A stretch of DNA of 64,000 bases from Gaiellasilicea sp963791905 (lineage in GTDB: Bacteria > Actinomycetota > Thermoleophilia > Gaiellales > Gaiellaceae). The first letter of the stretch is position 1. Each line of letters starts with the position of its first letter. The notes under the pieces are model-generated. The model saw only the letters and a list, made by a program, of their open reading frames with translations, did no database searches and was not told where the DNA came from. The stretch spans positions 1,054,001-1,118,000 of the forward strand of contig CAWBTX010000005.1 in the NCBI GenBank assembly GCA_963791905.1, read 5' to 3'. The position numbers and the translations under genes are program-made. Positions 46,298 through 55,210 of the stretch are shown piece after piece.

Positions 46298-49132
46298 GTG
46301 AATCGTCGCTCGCACCTCATTTTCGTCGGTCTCATCGTCGCCGGCCTCATCGGCGTCGCACTGCTGACGATCCCCGGTTCCCCGCTGAAGCAGGAGCCTA
46401 CGCTCGGCCTGGACCTTCAGGGCGGCCTCGAGGTGACGCTCCAGGCGGTGCCGCCGCCCAACCGGCCGCTGCAGCAGTCCGACCTCGAGCGCTCCGTCGA
46501 GATCCTTCGGGACCGCATCGACGCCCTCGGCGTCGCCGAGCCCGAGATCCGCGAGTCGGGCGACGACCAGATCTCGATCGGCATCCCGGGCGTCGACAAC
46601 CCGGAGCGCGTGATCGAGATCCTCGGAAAGACCGCGCAGCTCGAGCTGTACGACCTCGAGGAGAACCTGCAGCGACCGTCCATCGACGCGAACGGTTTCC
46701 CCGTCGCGACACCCTCGCTCTTCCAGCTGCTCGCGGGCCAGCAGGCGCTGATCAAGAACGACAATGCCTCGAGCTGGTACCTCTTCGACGACAAGAAGAA
46801 GCTCGTCGCGGGGCCGGCGACCACGAAGCAGAAGCTGTTGGAGAGCAAGGCTCTCGAGGATGCTCGCGGCGAGGGCGCGTCCGGGGACGAGCTGCCGAAG
46901 GGTTGGCGGCTGTTCGGCGTCCCGCCGAAGATGGTCGTGCTCGAGTGCGGGCCGGGCGAGGTCGTCTGCCCCGGCGTCAACACCGAGAACCCGACCCAGA
47001 ACTCCTACTACCTGATCCGCAACGACCGGGCGAACCCCGACCCGGAGCAGGTCGTTCCCGAGATGACGGGTAACGACCTGCGCCTGTCGGGCACGCGCCA
47101 GGATTTCGATACGCAGACGGGCGAGCCGATCGTGACGATGCAATTCACGAACGACGGCGGCGACAAGTTCGGCGAGATCACCGCGGAGGAGGCGAGCCGC
47201 GGCCGGACGCAGTCGAACCTGCTCGGCCAAAAGGTCACGCAGCACTTCGCAATCGTGCTCGACCGCGAGATCAAGTCGTGGCCCTCGATCGACTGGGAGC
47301 AGTACCCCAACGGGATCGGCGGCTCGAACGGCGCCCAGATCACCGGCATCGGCTCGGTCGGCGAGGCCAAGGATCTCGCGATCGTGCTCCAGAGCGGTGC
47401 CCTCCCGGTCACGTTCCAGACCCTCGAGACGACCGCCATCTCGGCGACGCTCGGCGAGGACTCGCTGCAGGAGGCCTGGAAGGCCTTGATCGCCGGCCTG
47501 ATCGTGGTCGCGATCTTCCTGCTCGTCTTCTACCGCTTCCTCGGCGTCGTGGCCGTGCTCGGGCTCGCCGTCTACGCCGCCTTCCTCTACGCCACCATCC
47601 TCATCTTCGACGTCACGCTGACGCTGCCGGGCTTCGCCGGCATGATCCTGACGCTCGGCGTCGCGGCCGACGCGAACATCGTCATCTTCGAACGCATCAA
47701 GGAAGAGGCACGCGCCGGCAAATCGGTGCGTGCGGCGGTCGCGAACGGCTACGCGAAGGGCTTCAGGACGATCATCGACGCGAACGTCGTCACCGCCATC
47801 ACGGCCGTGATCCTGTTCGTCCTCGCAACCTCGGGCGTCCGCGGCTTCGCCTTCCTGCTCCTGCTCGGTACCGCCCTCTCGATCGTCACCGCCGTCTTCG
47901 CGACCCGCGCCTTCCTCGCACTGCTCGGCAACGCGCGCTGGTTCGACAACCCCAAGTTCGTGGGTGCCCAGGCACGCGAGATCCCGGCCTGGCAACGGAT
48001 CGACTTCGTCGGCAAGCGGCGCATCTGGTTCATCACCGCCGGTGTCCTGATCACGCTCTCCCTCGGCGCGATCGTCGTCAAGGGCCTGAACCTCGGCATC
48101 GACTTCGAGGGCGGCACGGAGATCACGTTCTCGACGAGCCAGCCGACCTCGCTCGGCGACGTACGTCAGGAAGCAGCGGACATCGGCCAGGGTGCGGCGC
48201 AGATCCAGGGCACCGGCGACGTCACCGGGGACGACTCGTACACCCAGTTCCGGATCCGCACGGAGTCGCTCCCGCAGGACGAGCAGACCGCGCTGACGAC
48301 CGATCTCCGCAGCAACTTCGAGACCGATGACGTCAGCGTCCGCAACGTCTCCGCGAGCTTCAGCGAGCAGATCCTGCGCTCCGCGATCTACGCGATCCTC
48401 TTCTCGTTCCTCCTCATCACGCTCTACATCACGATGCGCTTCGAGTGGCGCTTCGCGGTGCCGATCCTGCGCACGATCGTGAACGACGGCGTGATCGCGC
48501 TCGGCATCTACTCGTTCTCGGGGCGGGAGGTGACGCAGGCGACGGTCGCGGCGTTCCTGACCATCATCGGGTACTCGATCTACGACACGATTATCGTCTT
48601 CGACCGCGTCCGCGAGAACATGGTCCTGATGCGGCGCTCGACGTTCGCGCAGATCGTGAACGTCTCGCTGTGGGAGACCATCCCACGCTCGCTTGCGACC
48701 ACATTCATCACGCTGCTCCCCGTCGGCACGCTCTTCCTCTTCGGGGGCGAGACGCTGCAGGACTTCGCCTTCGCCGTACTGGTCGGCATCGGCATCAGCG
48801 CCTTCTCGACCTTCTTCATCGCGGCGCCGTTCCTCGCCGTCCTGAAGGAGCGCGAGCCCGAGTACAAGCGCCGGATGGAGAGCGCCAAGCTCGTGACCGA
48901 GGACTCGGTCGGCCTCACGCTGCGCGAGGCGGAGGAGCTCGCGGCGGCGCAGCCGGAGCCCGACTTGCTCCCGGACATCCTCGGGACCGACGAGCTGGAC
49001 GACGAGGCCGAAGCCGAAACCGAGGCTGAGACCGAGGCCGAGACCGAGCCCGTCGCGCCGGCGTCGTCGAGCTCGAGCCGTGAGCGGCGCCGCCAGCGCA
49101 GGAGCTCACGTCCGCATGGACGAGCCCGCTAG
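46298..49132 (+). CDS. secDF: Fused protein translocase SecDF
   Basis: SecDF uses the proton gradient to pull preproteins through SecYEG. The 944-residue protein fuses SecD and SecF. The SecD part has GLDLQGGLEVTLQAVP (about 34), the P1 periplasmic domain, and FAGMILTLGVAADANIVIFE (about 445) in the membrane region. The SecF part begins near residue 565 (IDFVGKRRIWFITAGVLITL) with GLNLGIDFEGGTEITFS and FLTIIGYSIYDTIIVFDRVR. About 12 transmembrane helices are expected. Key charged residues in the D4 and F4 helices are present. The acidic Glu/Ala-rich C-terminus is repetitive. GTG 46298 is the start. Confidence 0.96.
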   Translation: MNRRSHLIFVGLIVAGLIGVALLTIPGSPLKQEPTLGLDLQGGLEVTLQAVPPPNRPLQQSDLERSVEILRDRIDALGVAEPEIRESGDDQISIGIPGVDNPERVIEILGKTAQLELYDLEENLQRPSIDANGFPVATPSLFQLLAGQQALIKNDNASSWYLFDDKKKLVAGPATTKQKLLESKALEDARGEGASGDELPKGWRLFGVPPKMVVLECGPGEVVCPGVNTENPTQNSYYLIRNDRANPDPEQVVPEMTGNDLRLSGTRQDFDTQTGEPIVTMQFTNDGGDKFGEITAEEASRGRTQSNLLGQKVTQHFAIVLDREIKSWPSIDWEQYPNGIGGSNGAQITGIGSVGEAKDLAIVLQSGALPVTFQTLETTAISATLGEDSLQEAWKALIAGLIVVAIFLLVFYRFLGVVAVLGLAVYAAFLYATILIFDVTLTLPGFAGMILTLGVAADANIVIFERIKEEARAGKSVRAAVANGYAKGFRTIIDANVVTAITAVILFVLATSGVRGFAFLLLLGTALSIVTAVFATRAFLALLGNARWFDNPKFVGAQAREIPAWQRIDFVGKRRIWFITAGVLITLSLGAIVVKGLNLGIDFEGGTEITFSTSQPTSLGDVRQEAADIGQGAAQIQGTGDVTGDDSYTQFRIRTESLPQDEQTALTTDLRSNFETDDVSVRNVSASFSEQILRSAIYAILFSFLLITLYITMRFEWRFAVPILRTIVNDGVIALGIYSFSGREVTQATVAAFLTIIGYSIYDTIIVFDRVRENMVLMRRSTFAQIVNVSLWETIPRSLATTFITLLPVGTLFLFGGETLQDFAFAVLVGIGISAFSTFFIAAPFLAVLKEREPEYKRRMESAKLVTEDSVGLTLREAEELAAAQPEPDLLPDILGTDELDDEAEAETEAETEAETEPVAPASSSSSRERRRQRRSSRPHGRAR

Positions 49133-49355
49133 CAACGGCGCATTCGCCCTCCGGCAGCTCGTCGAGGAGCTCGGTGTCCAGCTTCGCGCCGGCGTCGACC
49201 GGCTCAGCGACCTGCCGCACGACACCGGCGAGCGGATCGCGCGCGAGCTCGGTCTCGTCACGCGCGCCGAGTGGGACGCGCTCGAGCTCCGCGTCGCGCA
49301 GCTCGAGCACCGCCTGAGGCTGCTCGAGCGCGAAGCGCCCGACTCGTTGCGCTAG
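49116..49355 (+). CDS. Small coiled-coil protein, BMFP/UbiK-like
   Basis: The 79-residue protein starts at ATG 49116 within the last codons of secDF. Its end (LVTRAEWDALELRVAQLEHR followed by LRLLE) closely follows the pattern of the membrane-fusogenic (BMFP/UbiK) family, whose C-terminal coiled coil begins with a V(T/S)R-E-E-F-D-x-L motif. The N-terminal half is amphipathic (LRQLVEELGVQLRAGVDRLS). It is cotranscribed with secDF. Function is unproven. Its end overlaps the convergent antiporter gene by 4 bases. Confidence 0.7.
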   Translation: MDEPASNGAFALRQLVEELGVQLRAGVDRLSDLPHDTGERIARELGLVTRAEWDALELRVAQLEHRLRLLEREAPDSLR

Positions 49356-50806
49356 ACCCGCCGCCGCCAGCGCGAGAACGTGTCCTCGACGTCTCGCCGC
49401 ATCGAGTGCGGCGCGAGCACGAACAGGCGGTCGCCGGGCGCGATGATCGTGCTCCCGCGCGGTGGGATCGTGTCGTCGCCGCGGGCGACGACGGCGATGA
49501 TCGCGGTGCGCGGCAGCCCGACCTCGCGCACCGCCGCGCCTGCGATCGCGTGGTCGGGCGCGACGACGAAGTCGATCAGGTCGAGCTTGCTGAGCGGCCC
49601 CACCTCGAGCGGCGGATGGTGCACGGGCGGCGCCGGCGAGAGCAGCCTCAGCTTGCCCGCGACCCACTCGAGCGTCTGTCCCTGCACGATCGTCGAGACG
49701 AGGACGATGAAGAAGACGGCGTCGAAGATCGTGCCCCGTTCCGGCACCTGCGAGGAGAGGACGAAGGTGGCGAGCACGATCGGGACTGCCCCGCGTAGCC
49801 CCGCCCAGCCGAGCAGCAGCCGCTCTCGGTTGGTGAACTTGCTGAACGCGGTCGATGCCCACACCGCGGCCGGCCTGATCAGGAGCATGAGCAGGAAGGC
49901 GAGGACGACCGCTGCGACGGCCACCTCGTCGAGCCGGCTCGGGAAGACCAGGAGACCGAGGACGATGAAGAGCGTGGCCTGCGCCAGGAAGGCGAGGCCC
50001 TCGTGGAACGCGACCAGCTGGCGGCGATAGCGCGACGGCGTGCTGCCGACCGCGAGGCCGACGAGGTAGACGGCGAGGAAGCCGCTGCCGCCGATGACGT
50101 CGGCGGCGCCGAACGAGAGTGCGGCGACCGCGACCGACGCGGCCGGCGCGAAGGCACCGATCGCCTGCGGCAGCCGGCCGAAGACCCATGACGCGGCGAA
50201 GCCGAGCACGATGCCGACCAGGAGGCCGAGGCCGAGCTGCTCGACGACGAGGAGCGTCAGATCGTCGAAGCCGTACGACCCCTGCTCGATCCAGGCGATG
50301 AGGCCGATGGTGAGCGCGATCGCCATCGGGTCGTTCCCGCCCGCCTCCGCCTCGAGCGTGCGGGCGAGACCGCGGCGGATGTGCGTGAAGCGGAAAGTCG
50401 CGAAGACCGCCGCCGCATCGGTGGACGAGACGACCGCGCCGAGGAGGAAGGCCTCCAGCCAGCTGAGGTCGAAGAGCGCGTGCGCGGCGACTCCGGTCAG
50501 GATCGTGCTCACGACGACCCCGACGGTGCTCAGCAGCGCAGCCGGGACGGCCACCTGGCGCAGACGCCGCCACGAGGTCTGCAGGCCGCCCTCGTAGAGG
50601 ATGGCGACGAGCCCGATGATGCCGACTTGCCGCGCGAGCTCGGCGTCGTCGAACTCGATCCCGCCAGGCCCGTCGGAGCCGAGCAGCATGCCGAGGGCGA
50701 GGAAGGCGACGAGCACCGGGAACCCCGCGCGCGTCGCACCGAGCGCGATCACGATGCTCGCGGCGAGGATCGCGCCGACGATGAGGAGCATCAGGCCTTC
50801 GTCCAC
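49352..50806 (-). CDS. K+/H+ antiporter with RCK_C (TrkA-C) domain
   Basis: The 484-residue protein has about 12 membrane helices with the CPA1 motifs ALGMLLGSDGPGGIEFDDAE, LYEGGLQTSWRRLRQ, SSTDAAAVFATF and EAEAGGNDPMAIALTIGLI, and WAGLRGAVPIVLATF. A cytosolic TrkA-C regulatory domain follows (about 400-480: FVVAPDHAIAGAAVREVGLP, GSTIIAPGDRLFVLAP). This matches NhaP2/CvrA-type potassium/proton antiporters. The GTG 50806 start is the best fit to the family N-terminus. It is divergent from the ABC1 kinase gene. Confidence 0.9.
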   Translation of the reverse strand: MDEGLMLLIVGAILAASIVIALGATRAGFPVLVAFLALGMLLGSDGPGGIEFDDAELARQVGIIGLVAILYEGGLQTSWRRLRQVAVPAALLSTVGVVVSTILTGVAAHALFDLSWLEAFLLGAVVSSTDAAAVFATFRFTHIRRGLARTLEAEAGGNDPMAIALTIGLIAWIEQGSYGFDDLTLLVVEQLGLGLLVGIVLGFAASWVFGRLPQAIGAFAPAASVAVAALSFGAADVIGGSGFLAVYLVGLAVGSTPSRYRRQLVAFHEGLAFLAQATLFIVLGLLVFPSRLDEVAVAAVVLAFLLMLLIRPAAVWASTAFSKFTNRERLLLGWAGLRGAVPIVLATFVLSSQVPERGTIFDAVFFIVLVSTIVQGQTLEWVAGKLRLLSPAPPVHHPPLEVGPLSKLDLIDFVVAPDHAIAGAAVREVGLPRTAIIAVVARGDDTIPPRGSTIIAPGDRLFVLAPHSMRRDVEDTFSRWRRRV

Positions 50807-50861
50807 AGGGCTATCTTCCCCGGGCGACAGGAACCTCGTCACGGCCGTGCAACACTTCGGC

Positions 50862-52532
50862 ATGGCCACGCGCCCGAAGACGCGCAACATCGGCCGGTTG
50901 TCCGAGATTGCGCAGGTGGCCGTCAAGCACGGCTTCGGCTACTTCTTCCAGCGCCATCGCATCACGGACGTCCTGCCGTGGACGGCCCGTGTCGAGGAGA
51001 GCACCGAGCTCGCCGGCTCCGAGCGCGGGCGGCACCTCCGGGAGATGCTGGACGAGCTCGGCCCAACGTTCGTGAAGTTCGGGCAGCTCCTCTCGACGCG
51101 TCCCGACGTCGTGCCGCCGGACATCGTCGCTGAGCTCCGGAGCCTCCAGGACGATGTGCGCCCGTTCCCGTTCGAGGAGGCCCGGCTCGTGGTGGAGGCC
51201 GAGCTCGGCCTCACGCTCGAGCAGGCGTTCATCCGGTTCGACGAGGTGCCGATCGCCGCGGCCTCGATCGGCCAGGTGCACCGGGCAGCCCTCCCGAACG
51301 GCGCCCAGGTCGTCGTCAAGGTCCAGCGCCCGAACGCACCCCGCCAGATCGAATCGGACTTGGCGCTGCTTTACCAGGCGGCGCGCATCATCAAGGAGCG
51401 CGTGCGGTCGCTCGACTTCATCGACTCGGCGGCGCTCGTGGACGAGTTCGCCCGCTCGATCCGCCAGGAACTCGACTACAAGGCCGAGGGCCGGAACGCC
51501 GACCAGTTCCGGCGCAACTTCGCCGGCTCAGACCTCGTGCGGATCCCGAAGGTGTACTGGACGTACTCGGGCAGCCGGATTCTGACGCTCGAGTTCCTCG
51601 ACGGCGTCCAGCTCGCCGATCTCGACTTCGACACCCAGTCGATCGAGGCGCGCAGGGAGCTCGCCTACCGGATGACCGAGGCCTGGATGGAGATGATCTT
51701 CCGGCACGGGTTCTTCCACGGCGACCCCCACCCGGCGAACATCCTCGTGCTCGAGGGCTCCCGCATCGGCCTCGTCGACTTTGGCCAGGTCGGAAAGCTC
51801 ACCGACCAGGACATGGCGAAGCTGACGCAGCTCTTCATCGACGCCGCCACCGAGAACGTCGACGCGCTGCCGCGGCACTTCGCCGAGCTCGGCGTCAGGT
51901 ACCCGAAGGAACGCGAGGAGGAGTTCAGGGCCGAGCTCCGTGACCTCTACTACCGCTACTACGGCCTCACCCTGGCGGAGATCGACCCGATCCAGGTCAT
52001 CCGCGACGGCTTCAGTCTCATCTACGCGATGAACCTACGGCTGCCCACGCGCTTCGTGGTGCTCGACAAGGCGATCGCCACGCTCGCCTCCGTCGGGATG
52101 GAGCTTTATCCCGGCTTCAACGTATTCGAGGTCGCGCGGCCCTACGCGCGGACGCTCATGCTCGAGCGCTTCACGCCGCGGCGGCTCGCGGCGCGGGCAC
52201 AAAAGGAGACGCGGGCCCTGGCCGGCATCGCTCGCGATATCCCGTACCAGGTGCACGATGTGCTGCAGGAGATGCGCGACGGCCAGATCGAGGTCGGCTT
52301 CGTCCACAAGGGCCTCGACGAGTTCATGCACAAGCTCGATGTCGGCATCAACCGGCTCGTCGTCGCCCTCGTCGTCGCCGGTGGGCTGCTCGGCTCCTCG
52401 CTGATCGGGCTGCTGGCGACGGACGGCCCGACGATCTGGGGGATCCACTTCCTCTCCGTCGTCGGCTTTTTCGTTTCACTCGTGCTCGCCGGCTGGCTCC
52501 TCGTGGGCGTCATCCGTTCGGGTCGCCTCTAG
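50862..52532 (+). CDS. ABC1/AarF/UbiB-family atypical kinase
   Basis: The 556-residue protein has the family core KFGQLLSTRPDVVPPD (KxGQ, about 75), AAASIGQVHRA (A-rich loop replacing the P-loop, about 130), VVVKVQRP (Lys), HGFFHGDPHPANILVL (catalytic loop, about 290) and IGLVDFGQVGKL (DFG). Two C-terminal membrane helices (VVALVVAGGLLGSSLIGLLA, SVVGFFVSLVLAGWLLVGVI) anchor it. UbiB-like ATPases support isoprenoid quinone or lipid metabolism. Its exact role in actinobacteria is unknown. The 3' end overlaps the convergent SRPBCC gene by 57 bases. Confidence 0.92.
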   Translation: MATRPKTRNIGRLSEIAQVAVKHGFGYFFQRHRITDVLPWTARVEESTELAGSERGRHLREMLDELGPTFVKFGQLLSTRPDVVPPDIVAELRSLQDDVRPFPFEEARLVVEAELGLTLEQAFIRFDEVPIAAASIGQVHRAALPNGAQVVVKVQRPNAPRQIESDLALLYQAARIIKERVRSLDFIDSAALVDEFARSIRQELDYKAEGRNADQFRRNFAGSDLVRIPKVYWTYSGSRILTLEFLDGVQLADLDFDTQSIEARRELAYRMTEAWMEMIFRHGFFHGDPHPANILVLEGSRIGLVDFGQVGKLTDQDMAKLTQLFIDAATENVDALPRHFAELGVRYPKEREEEFRAELRDLYYRYYGLTLAEIDPIQVIRDGFSLIYAMNLRLPTRFVVLDKAIATLASVGMELYPGFNVFEVARPYARTLMLERFTPRRLAARAQKETRALAGIARDIPYQVHDVLQEMRDGQIEVGFVHKGLDEFMHKLDVGINRLVVALVVAGGLLGSSLIGLLATDGPTIWGIHFLSVVGFFVSLVLAGWLLVGVIRSGRL

Positions 52533-52934
52533 CAGCTCCTTGAGCCGGGCCAGGCTGCGCTCGAGCGACCGCTGGGTCTGGCGGCCGACGATGCCGCCGG
52601 CGAAGCGCGCCATGCCCGAGAGCTGCACGTCGAACGACGAGGTGAGCCGCGTGCGCCCGTTCTCCTCCGTGAGCCGGGACTCGGCGCGCGCGGTGAAGCT
52701 GCGGCCCTTCATCTCGACGTCGAGCGCGTGCGGCGGGTCCTCGCGCACCACTCGAGCCGTGCCCTCGAACCGTTGGCCATGCTCCTCGAGGACCTCCCGG
52801 TAGCTGGTGTCGTCGATCGGCGACGACGAGGCCAGCCCGCTGACCCACCGGACCCGCTTCTCCGGCTCCAGCAGCCACGGAAAGACCTCGGCGGCAGGAC
52901 GATCGATCTCGATCGAGGCTTCGCTGCGGGCCAC
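52476..52934 (-). CDS. SRPBCC (START/CoxG-like) ligand-binding protein
   Basis: The 152-residue protein follows the SRPBCC fold pattern: ASIEIDRPAAEVFPWLLEPE at the N-terminus, then WVSGLASS, YREVLEEHGQRFEGTARVVR, TRLTSSFDVQLSGMARF and a long C-terminal helix (RSLERSLARLKELLEATR). Such proteins bind hydrophobic ligands. The ligand is unknown. GTG 52934 follows the kelch gene by 7 bases, so they are probably cotranscribed. Its 3' end runs 57 bases into the ABC1 kinase gene on the other strand. Confidence 0.82.
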   Translation of the reverse strand: MARSEASIEIDRPAAEVFPWLLEPEKRVRWVSGLASSSPIDDTSYREVLEEHGQRFEGTARVVREDPPHALDVEMKGRSFTARAESRLTEENGRTRLTSSFDVQLSGMARFAGGIVGRQTQRSLERSLARLKELLEATRTDDAHEEPAGEHE

Positions 52935-52941
52935 CTCGAGA

Positions 52942-53922
52942 TCAGCCCACGCGGAGGCTCTCGACGACGCCGCTCACCGTGAGGCCCGGCTGCGGCCCGC
53001 CGGCGAGCGTGAAGACACGCCCCTTGTAGGCGACGACGCCCAGCCCGTGCCGCGGGGAAGCCATGTCCGGGAGCCGCCGCCACTTCTTCGTGCGGAGGTC
53101 GTAGGCGTAGACGCTCTCGATCGTCCCCGCGGGCTGCTCGCCGCCGACCGAGACGATCGCGCCCGTCACGGCTGTTGCGCCGGTGCCCCCGCGGGCCGAC
53201 GGAATCCTCGCGAGCTTCGTCCAGCGCCGGGTCTTCGGGTCGTACGACTCGAACGCGCGGCTGTTCGTGTCGATCCCGGCGCTGCGGCCGCCAACCGCGA
53301 ACACCCGGCCCTTGGCGGCTGCCGCCGCGAGGTGCTCGCGCGGGGTCGGCCCGGCGATGCGCGACCAGCGGCCGGTTTTCAGGTCGAGCACCAGCGCGAC
53401 CTGCGCGAGGCCGCGGTCGTCGAGCCCGCCGACGACGTAGAGCTTGCCGAGCGAGACCGCGGCCGCGGCGGCCGCCCGGGGCTCCGGAGGCTCCGGGAGC
53501 TCCCGCCAGGCGCCCCCGTCGAGCACGTAGGCCTTGCGGAGCGGCCTGCGATCGCCGCCGTACCCGCCGACGACGTAGACCCGGCCGGCCGAGCTCGCGG
53601 AGGCGGCGTGGTCGACCGAGACCGGAAGGTCGGGCAGGCGCGTCCAGCGGTTCGCGGCGATCTCGTACGCATCGGCCCTGGCCGAGTTCGCGCCGCTGTC
53701 GACGAACCCGCCGACGACCACGATCCGGTCGCCGGCAAGCCCCGCCGCGACCTCGGTACGGGCCTCGGGAACGGGTGCGTGGCGCTGCCAGCTTGGGCCG
53801 CCTGCCTGGGCGGTGACGGCCGGCGTCGCGATCGCGAGGGTGGCGGCGGCGACGGCCCGAAGCCGCCGTGCTCGAAGCGGACGGCTGGGGAGCGATCGTC
53901 GCAAAGTTGTGCCAAAGGACAT
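52942..53922 (-). CDS. Secreted kelch-repeat beta-propeller protein
   Basis: The 326-residue protein has an N-terminal signal sequence (LRAVAAATLAIATPAVTAQA) and about six kelch repeats, each marked by a GG pair after hydrophobic strands: VVVGGFVDS, YVVGGYGGD, YVVGGLDDRG, FAVGGRSAG, VSVGGEQPAG and FTLAGGPQPG. It folds as an extracytoplasmic beta-propeller for protein or glycan binding. The start ATG 53922 lies 36 bases from the divergent atypical response regulator. Confidence 0.87.
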   Translation of the reverse strand: MSFGTTLRRSLPSRPLRARRLRAVAAATLAIATPAVTAQAGGPSWQRHAPVPEARTEVAAGLAGDRIVVVGGFVDSGANSARADAYEIAANRWTRLPDLPVSVDHAASASSAGRVYVVGGYGGDRRPLRKAYVLDGGAWRELPEPPEPRAAAAAAVSLGKLYVVGGLDDRGLAQVALVLDLKTGRWSRIAGPTPREHLAAAAAKGRVFAVGGRSAGIDTNSRAFESYDPKTRRWTKLARIPSARGGTGATAVTGAIVSVGGEQPAGTIESVYAYDLRTKKWRRLPDMASPRHGLGVVAYKGRVFTLAGGPQPGLTVSGVVESLRVG

Positions 53923-53946
53923 CTGGTGGCCTTCCAGACCCGATGC

Positions 53947-53952
53947 TAGCTT
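53947..53952 (+). promoter_or_regulatory. -10 element of the atypical response regulator gene
   Basis: TAGCTT ends 6 bases before ATG 53959. It overlaps GCTAGC, so a -10 (TAGCAT) can also be read on the other strand toward the kelch gene. Confidence 0.45.
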
Positions 53953-53958
53953 CGCCGG

Positions 53959-54636
53959 ATGGATGCCGCCCTGCTCCTGGCCGAGCCCGAGCCCGCGACT
54001 CGGGGCTACCTCGAGCGTCAGCTTGCGAGCGACGGCTTCCACGTGCTCAAGGCCTGCTTCAACGGGGAGGCGCTCGAGCTCGCCGAGCGATCTCGTCCCG
54101 ACCTCGTCGTGCTGGCCGAGCTCGAGCTCTGCTCCCGTCTGCGCGAGGGCGAGCCCGGCCGTTCGTGGAACCGTGACGTCCCCGTGATCGTGGTCGGCCC
54201 GCCGGGCGCCGACACGGTCGACCGCGTCCGTGCCTTCCAGCGAGGCGCGGACGACTTCGTTCCGCGGCCGGTCGTGTACGAGGAGCTGCTCGCCCGAATC
54301 CGGGCGATCCTGCGTCGGACCGCGCTGCCGGCCGCCGGCCTGCGCCACGAGGCGGGCGACCTCGTTGTCGACCGGGCGACCCGTTCGGTGGAGGTCCGCG
54401 GCGAGGCGATCCACCTCGCGGGCAAGGAGTTCGAGCTCCTCTGGCGGCTCGCGGCGGACCCGCACCGCGTCTTCACGAAGGAGGAGCTGTTGCGGGACAT
54501 CTGGGGCTTCCGCTCGCGCTGCCGGACGCGAACCCTCGACTCCCACGTCAGCCGCTTGCGGCGCAAGCTCGACCGCAGCCCCGAGGACAACTTCGTCGTC
54601 AATGTCTGGGGGGTGGGCTACAAGCTGCTGCAGTGA
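53959..54636 (+). CDS. OmpR-type regulator with a receiver lacking the phosphoacceptor aspartate
   Basis: The 225-residue protein has the OmpR layout, with a C-terminal winged helix (LAGKEFELLWRLAADPHRVF, TLDSHVSRLRRKLDR, VNVWGVGYKLLQ). The receiver is degenerate. The acidic pair is replaced by AEPEPATR, and at the phosphoacceptor position PDLVVLAELELC has Ala where canonical proteins have Asp. The distal lysine is replaced in DDFVPRPVVY. Phosphorylation is therefore unlikely. It may be controlled by expression level, ligand or protein contact. No kinase gene adjoins it. It is divergent from the kelch gene. Confidence 0.88.
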   Translation: MDAALLLAEPEPATRGYLERQLASDGFHVLKACFNGEALELAERSRPDLVVLAELELCSRLREGEPGRSWNRDVPVIVVGPPGADTVDRVRAFQRGADDFVPRPVVYEELLARIRAILRRTALPAAGLRHEAGDLVVDRATRSVEVRGEAIHLAGKEFELLWRLAADPHRVFTKEELLRDIWGFRSRCRTRTLDSHVSRLRRKLDRSPEDNFVVNVWGVGYKLLQ

Positions 54637-54654
54637 CGTGTCGGCAGACGAGCG

Positions 54655-55071
54655 TCAGGCAGGCGGCCTGGCCTCGGGGTACCGCGGCAGGCCGTCGTCG
54701 GGCAGCGGCTGCCACGGGGCCGCATAGGCCGTGAACTGGTGCCACTGCGGCTCGATGCCCGGGTCGCCGTCGACAGTGCCGAGTCGAACTCCCATGAACC
54801 CGTCGGACCCGGGCGGGCGGCTGAACAACGCCGAGCCGCAGCGACCGCAGAAGATCTTCTCGAAGCCTTCCTCGGGCGCCCAGGTCCGCAACTCGCCCTC
54901 GCCCTCGGTGACGCGGACCGATCCCGGCGCCGCGCGGGCATTCGCCGACGAGGCCGTGCCGGTGCGCCGCTGGCACCGCGTGCAGTGGCAATACGAGGCC
55001 GAGACGAACGGCTCCGTCACCTCGTACCGCACGGCGCCGCACCCACAGCCTCCCGTGATCGGCACGTCCAT
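54655..55071 (-). CDS. GFA-family (glutathione-dependent formaldehyde-activating-like) zinc protein
   Basis: The 138-residue protein has the full GFA cysteine set: GGCGCGAVRYEV, SYCHCTRCQRRTGTASS and KIFCGRCGSALFSRP. These form the structural and catalytic zinc sites of the Mss4-like fold. The family name comes from Gfa of Paracoccus. Most members have no proven substrate, and glutathione is generally absent from actinobacteria, so the name should not be taken as function. ATG 55071 has TAGGCT 6 bases upstream. Confidence 0.88.
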   Translation of the reverse strand: MDVPITGGCGCGAVRYEVTEPFVSASYCHCTRCQRRTGTASSANARAAPGSVRVTEGEGELRTWAPEEGFEKIFCGRCGSALFSRPPGSDGFMGVRLGTVDGDPGIEPQWHQFTAYAAPWQPLPDDGLPRYPEARPPA

Positions 55072-55077
55072 GATGCA

Positions 55078-55083
55078 AGCCTA
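55078..55083 (-). promoter_or_regulatory. -10 element of the GFA-family gene
   Basis: Minus-strand TAGGCT ends 6 bases before ATG 55071. Confidence 0.45.
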
Positions 55084-55151
55084 GACCGTTCGCGTTCGCG
55101 GACGAGCTACCGCGGGCTGTTCTGCACAGCTTCAGGGATTTTCGCGCGGAA

Positions 55152-55196
55152 GGCATCCGCTCGGCGGATGCCGTAGCCGGATCCGGAGGATCCGGC
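55152..55196. terminator. Two adjacent perfect hairpins after ogt
   Basis: GGCATCCGC-TCG-GCGGATGCC (55152-55172) is followed 3 bases later by GCCGGATCC-GGA-GGATCCGGC (55176-55196). Both have 9-bp arms and 3-base loops. They lie in the 139-base gap downstream of ogt on the minus strand, so they may terminate the sigma-ogt operon. No T-tract is present. Confidence 0.6.
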
Positions 55197-55210
55197 CCGC
55201 TGCAAGCAAG

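Noticed and set aside
46238..47995. Long frame antisense to secDF
   Set aside because: Same antisense GC artefact. secDF is complete on the plus strand.
54655..55071. Formaldehyde detoxification role for the GFA protein
   Set aside because: The family name derives from one enzyme. There is no glutathione or formaldehyde pathway gene near it.
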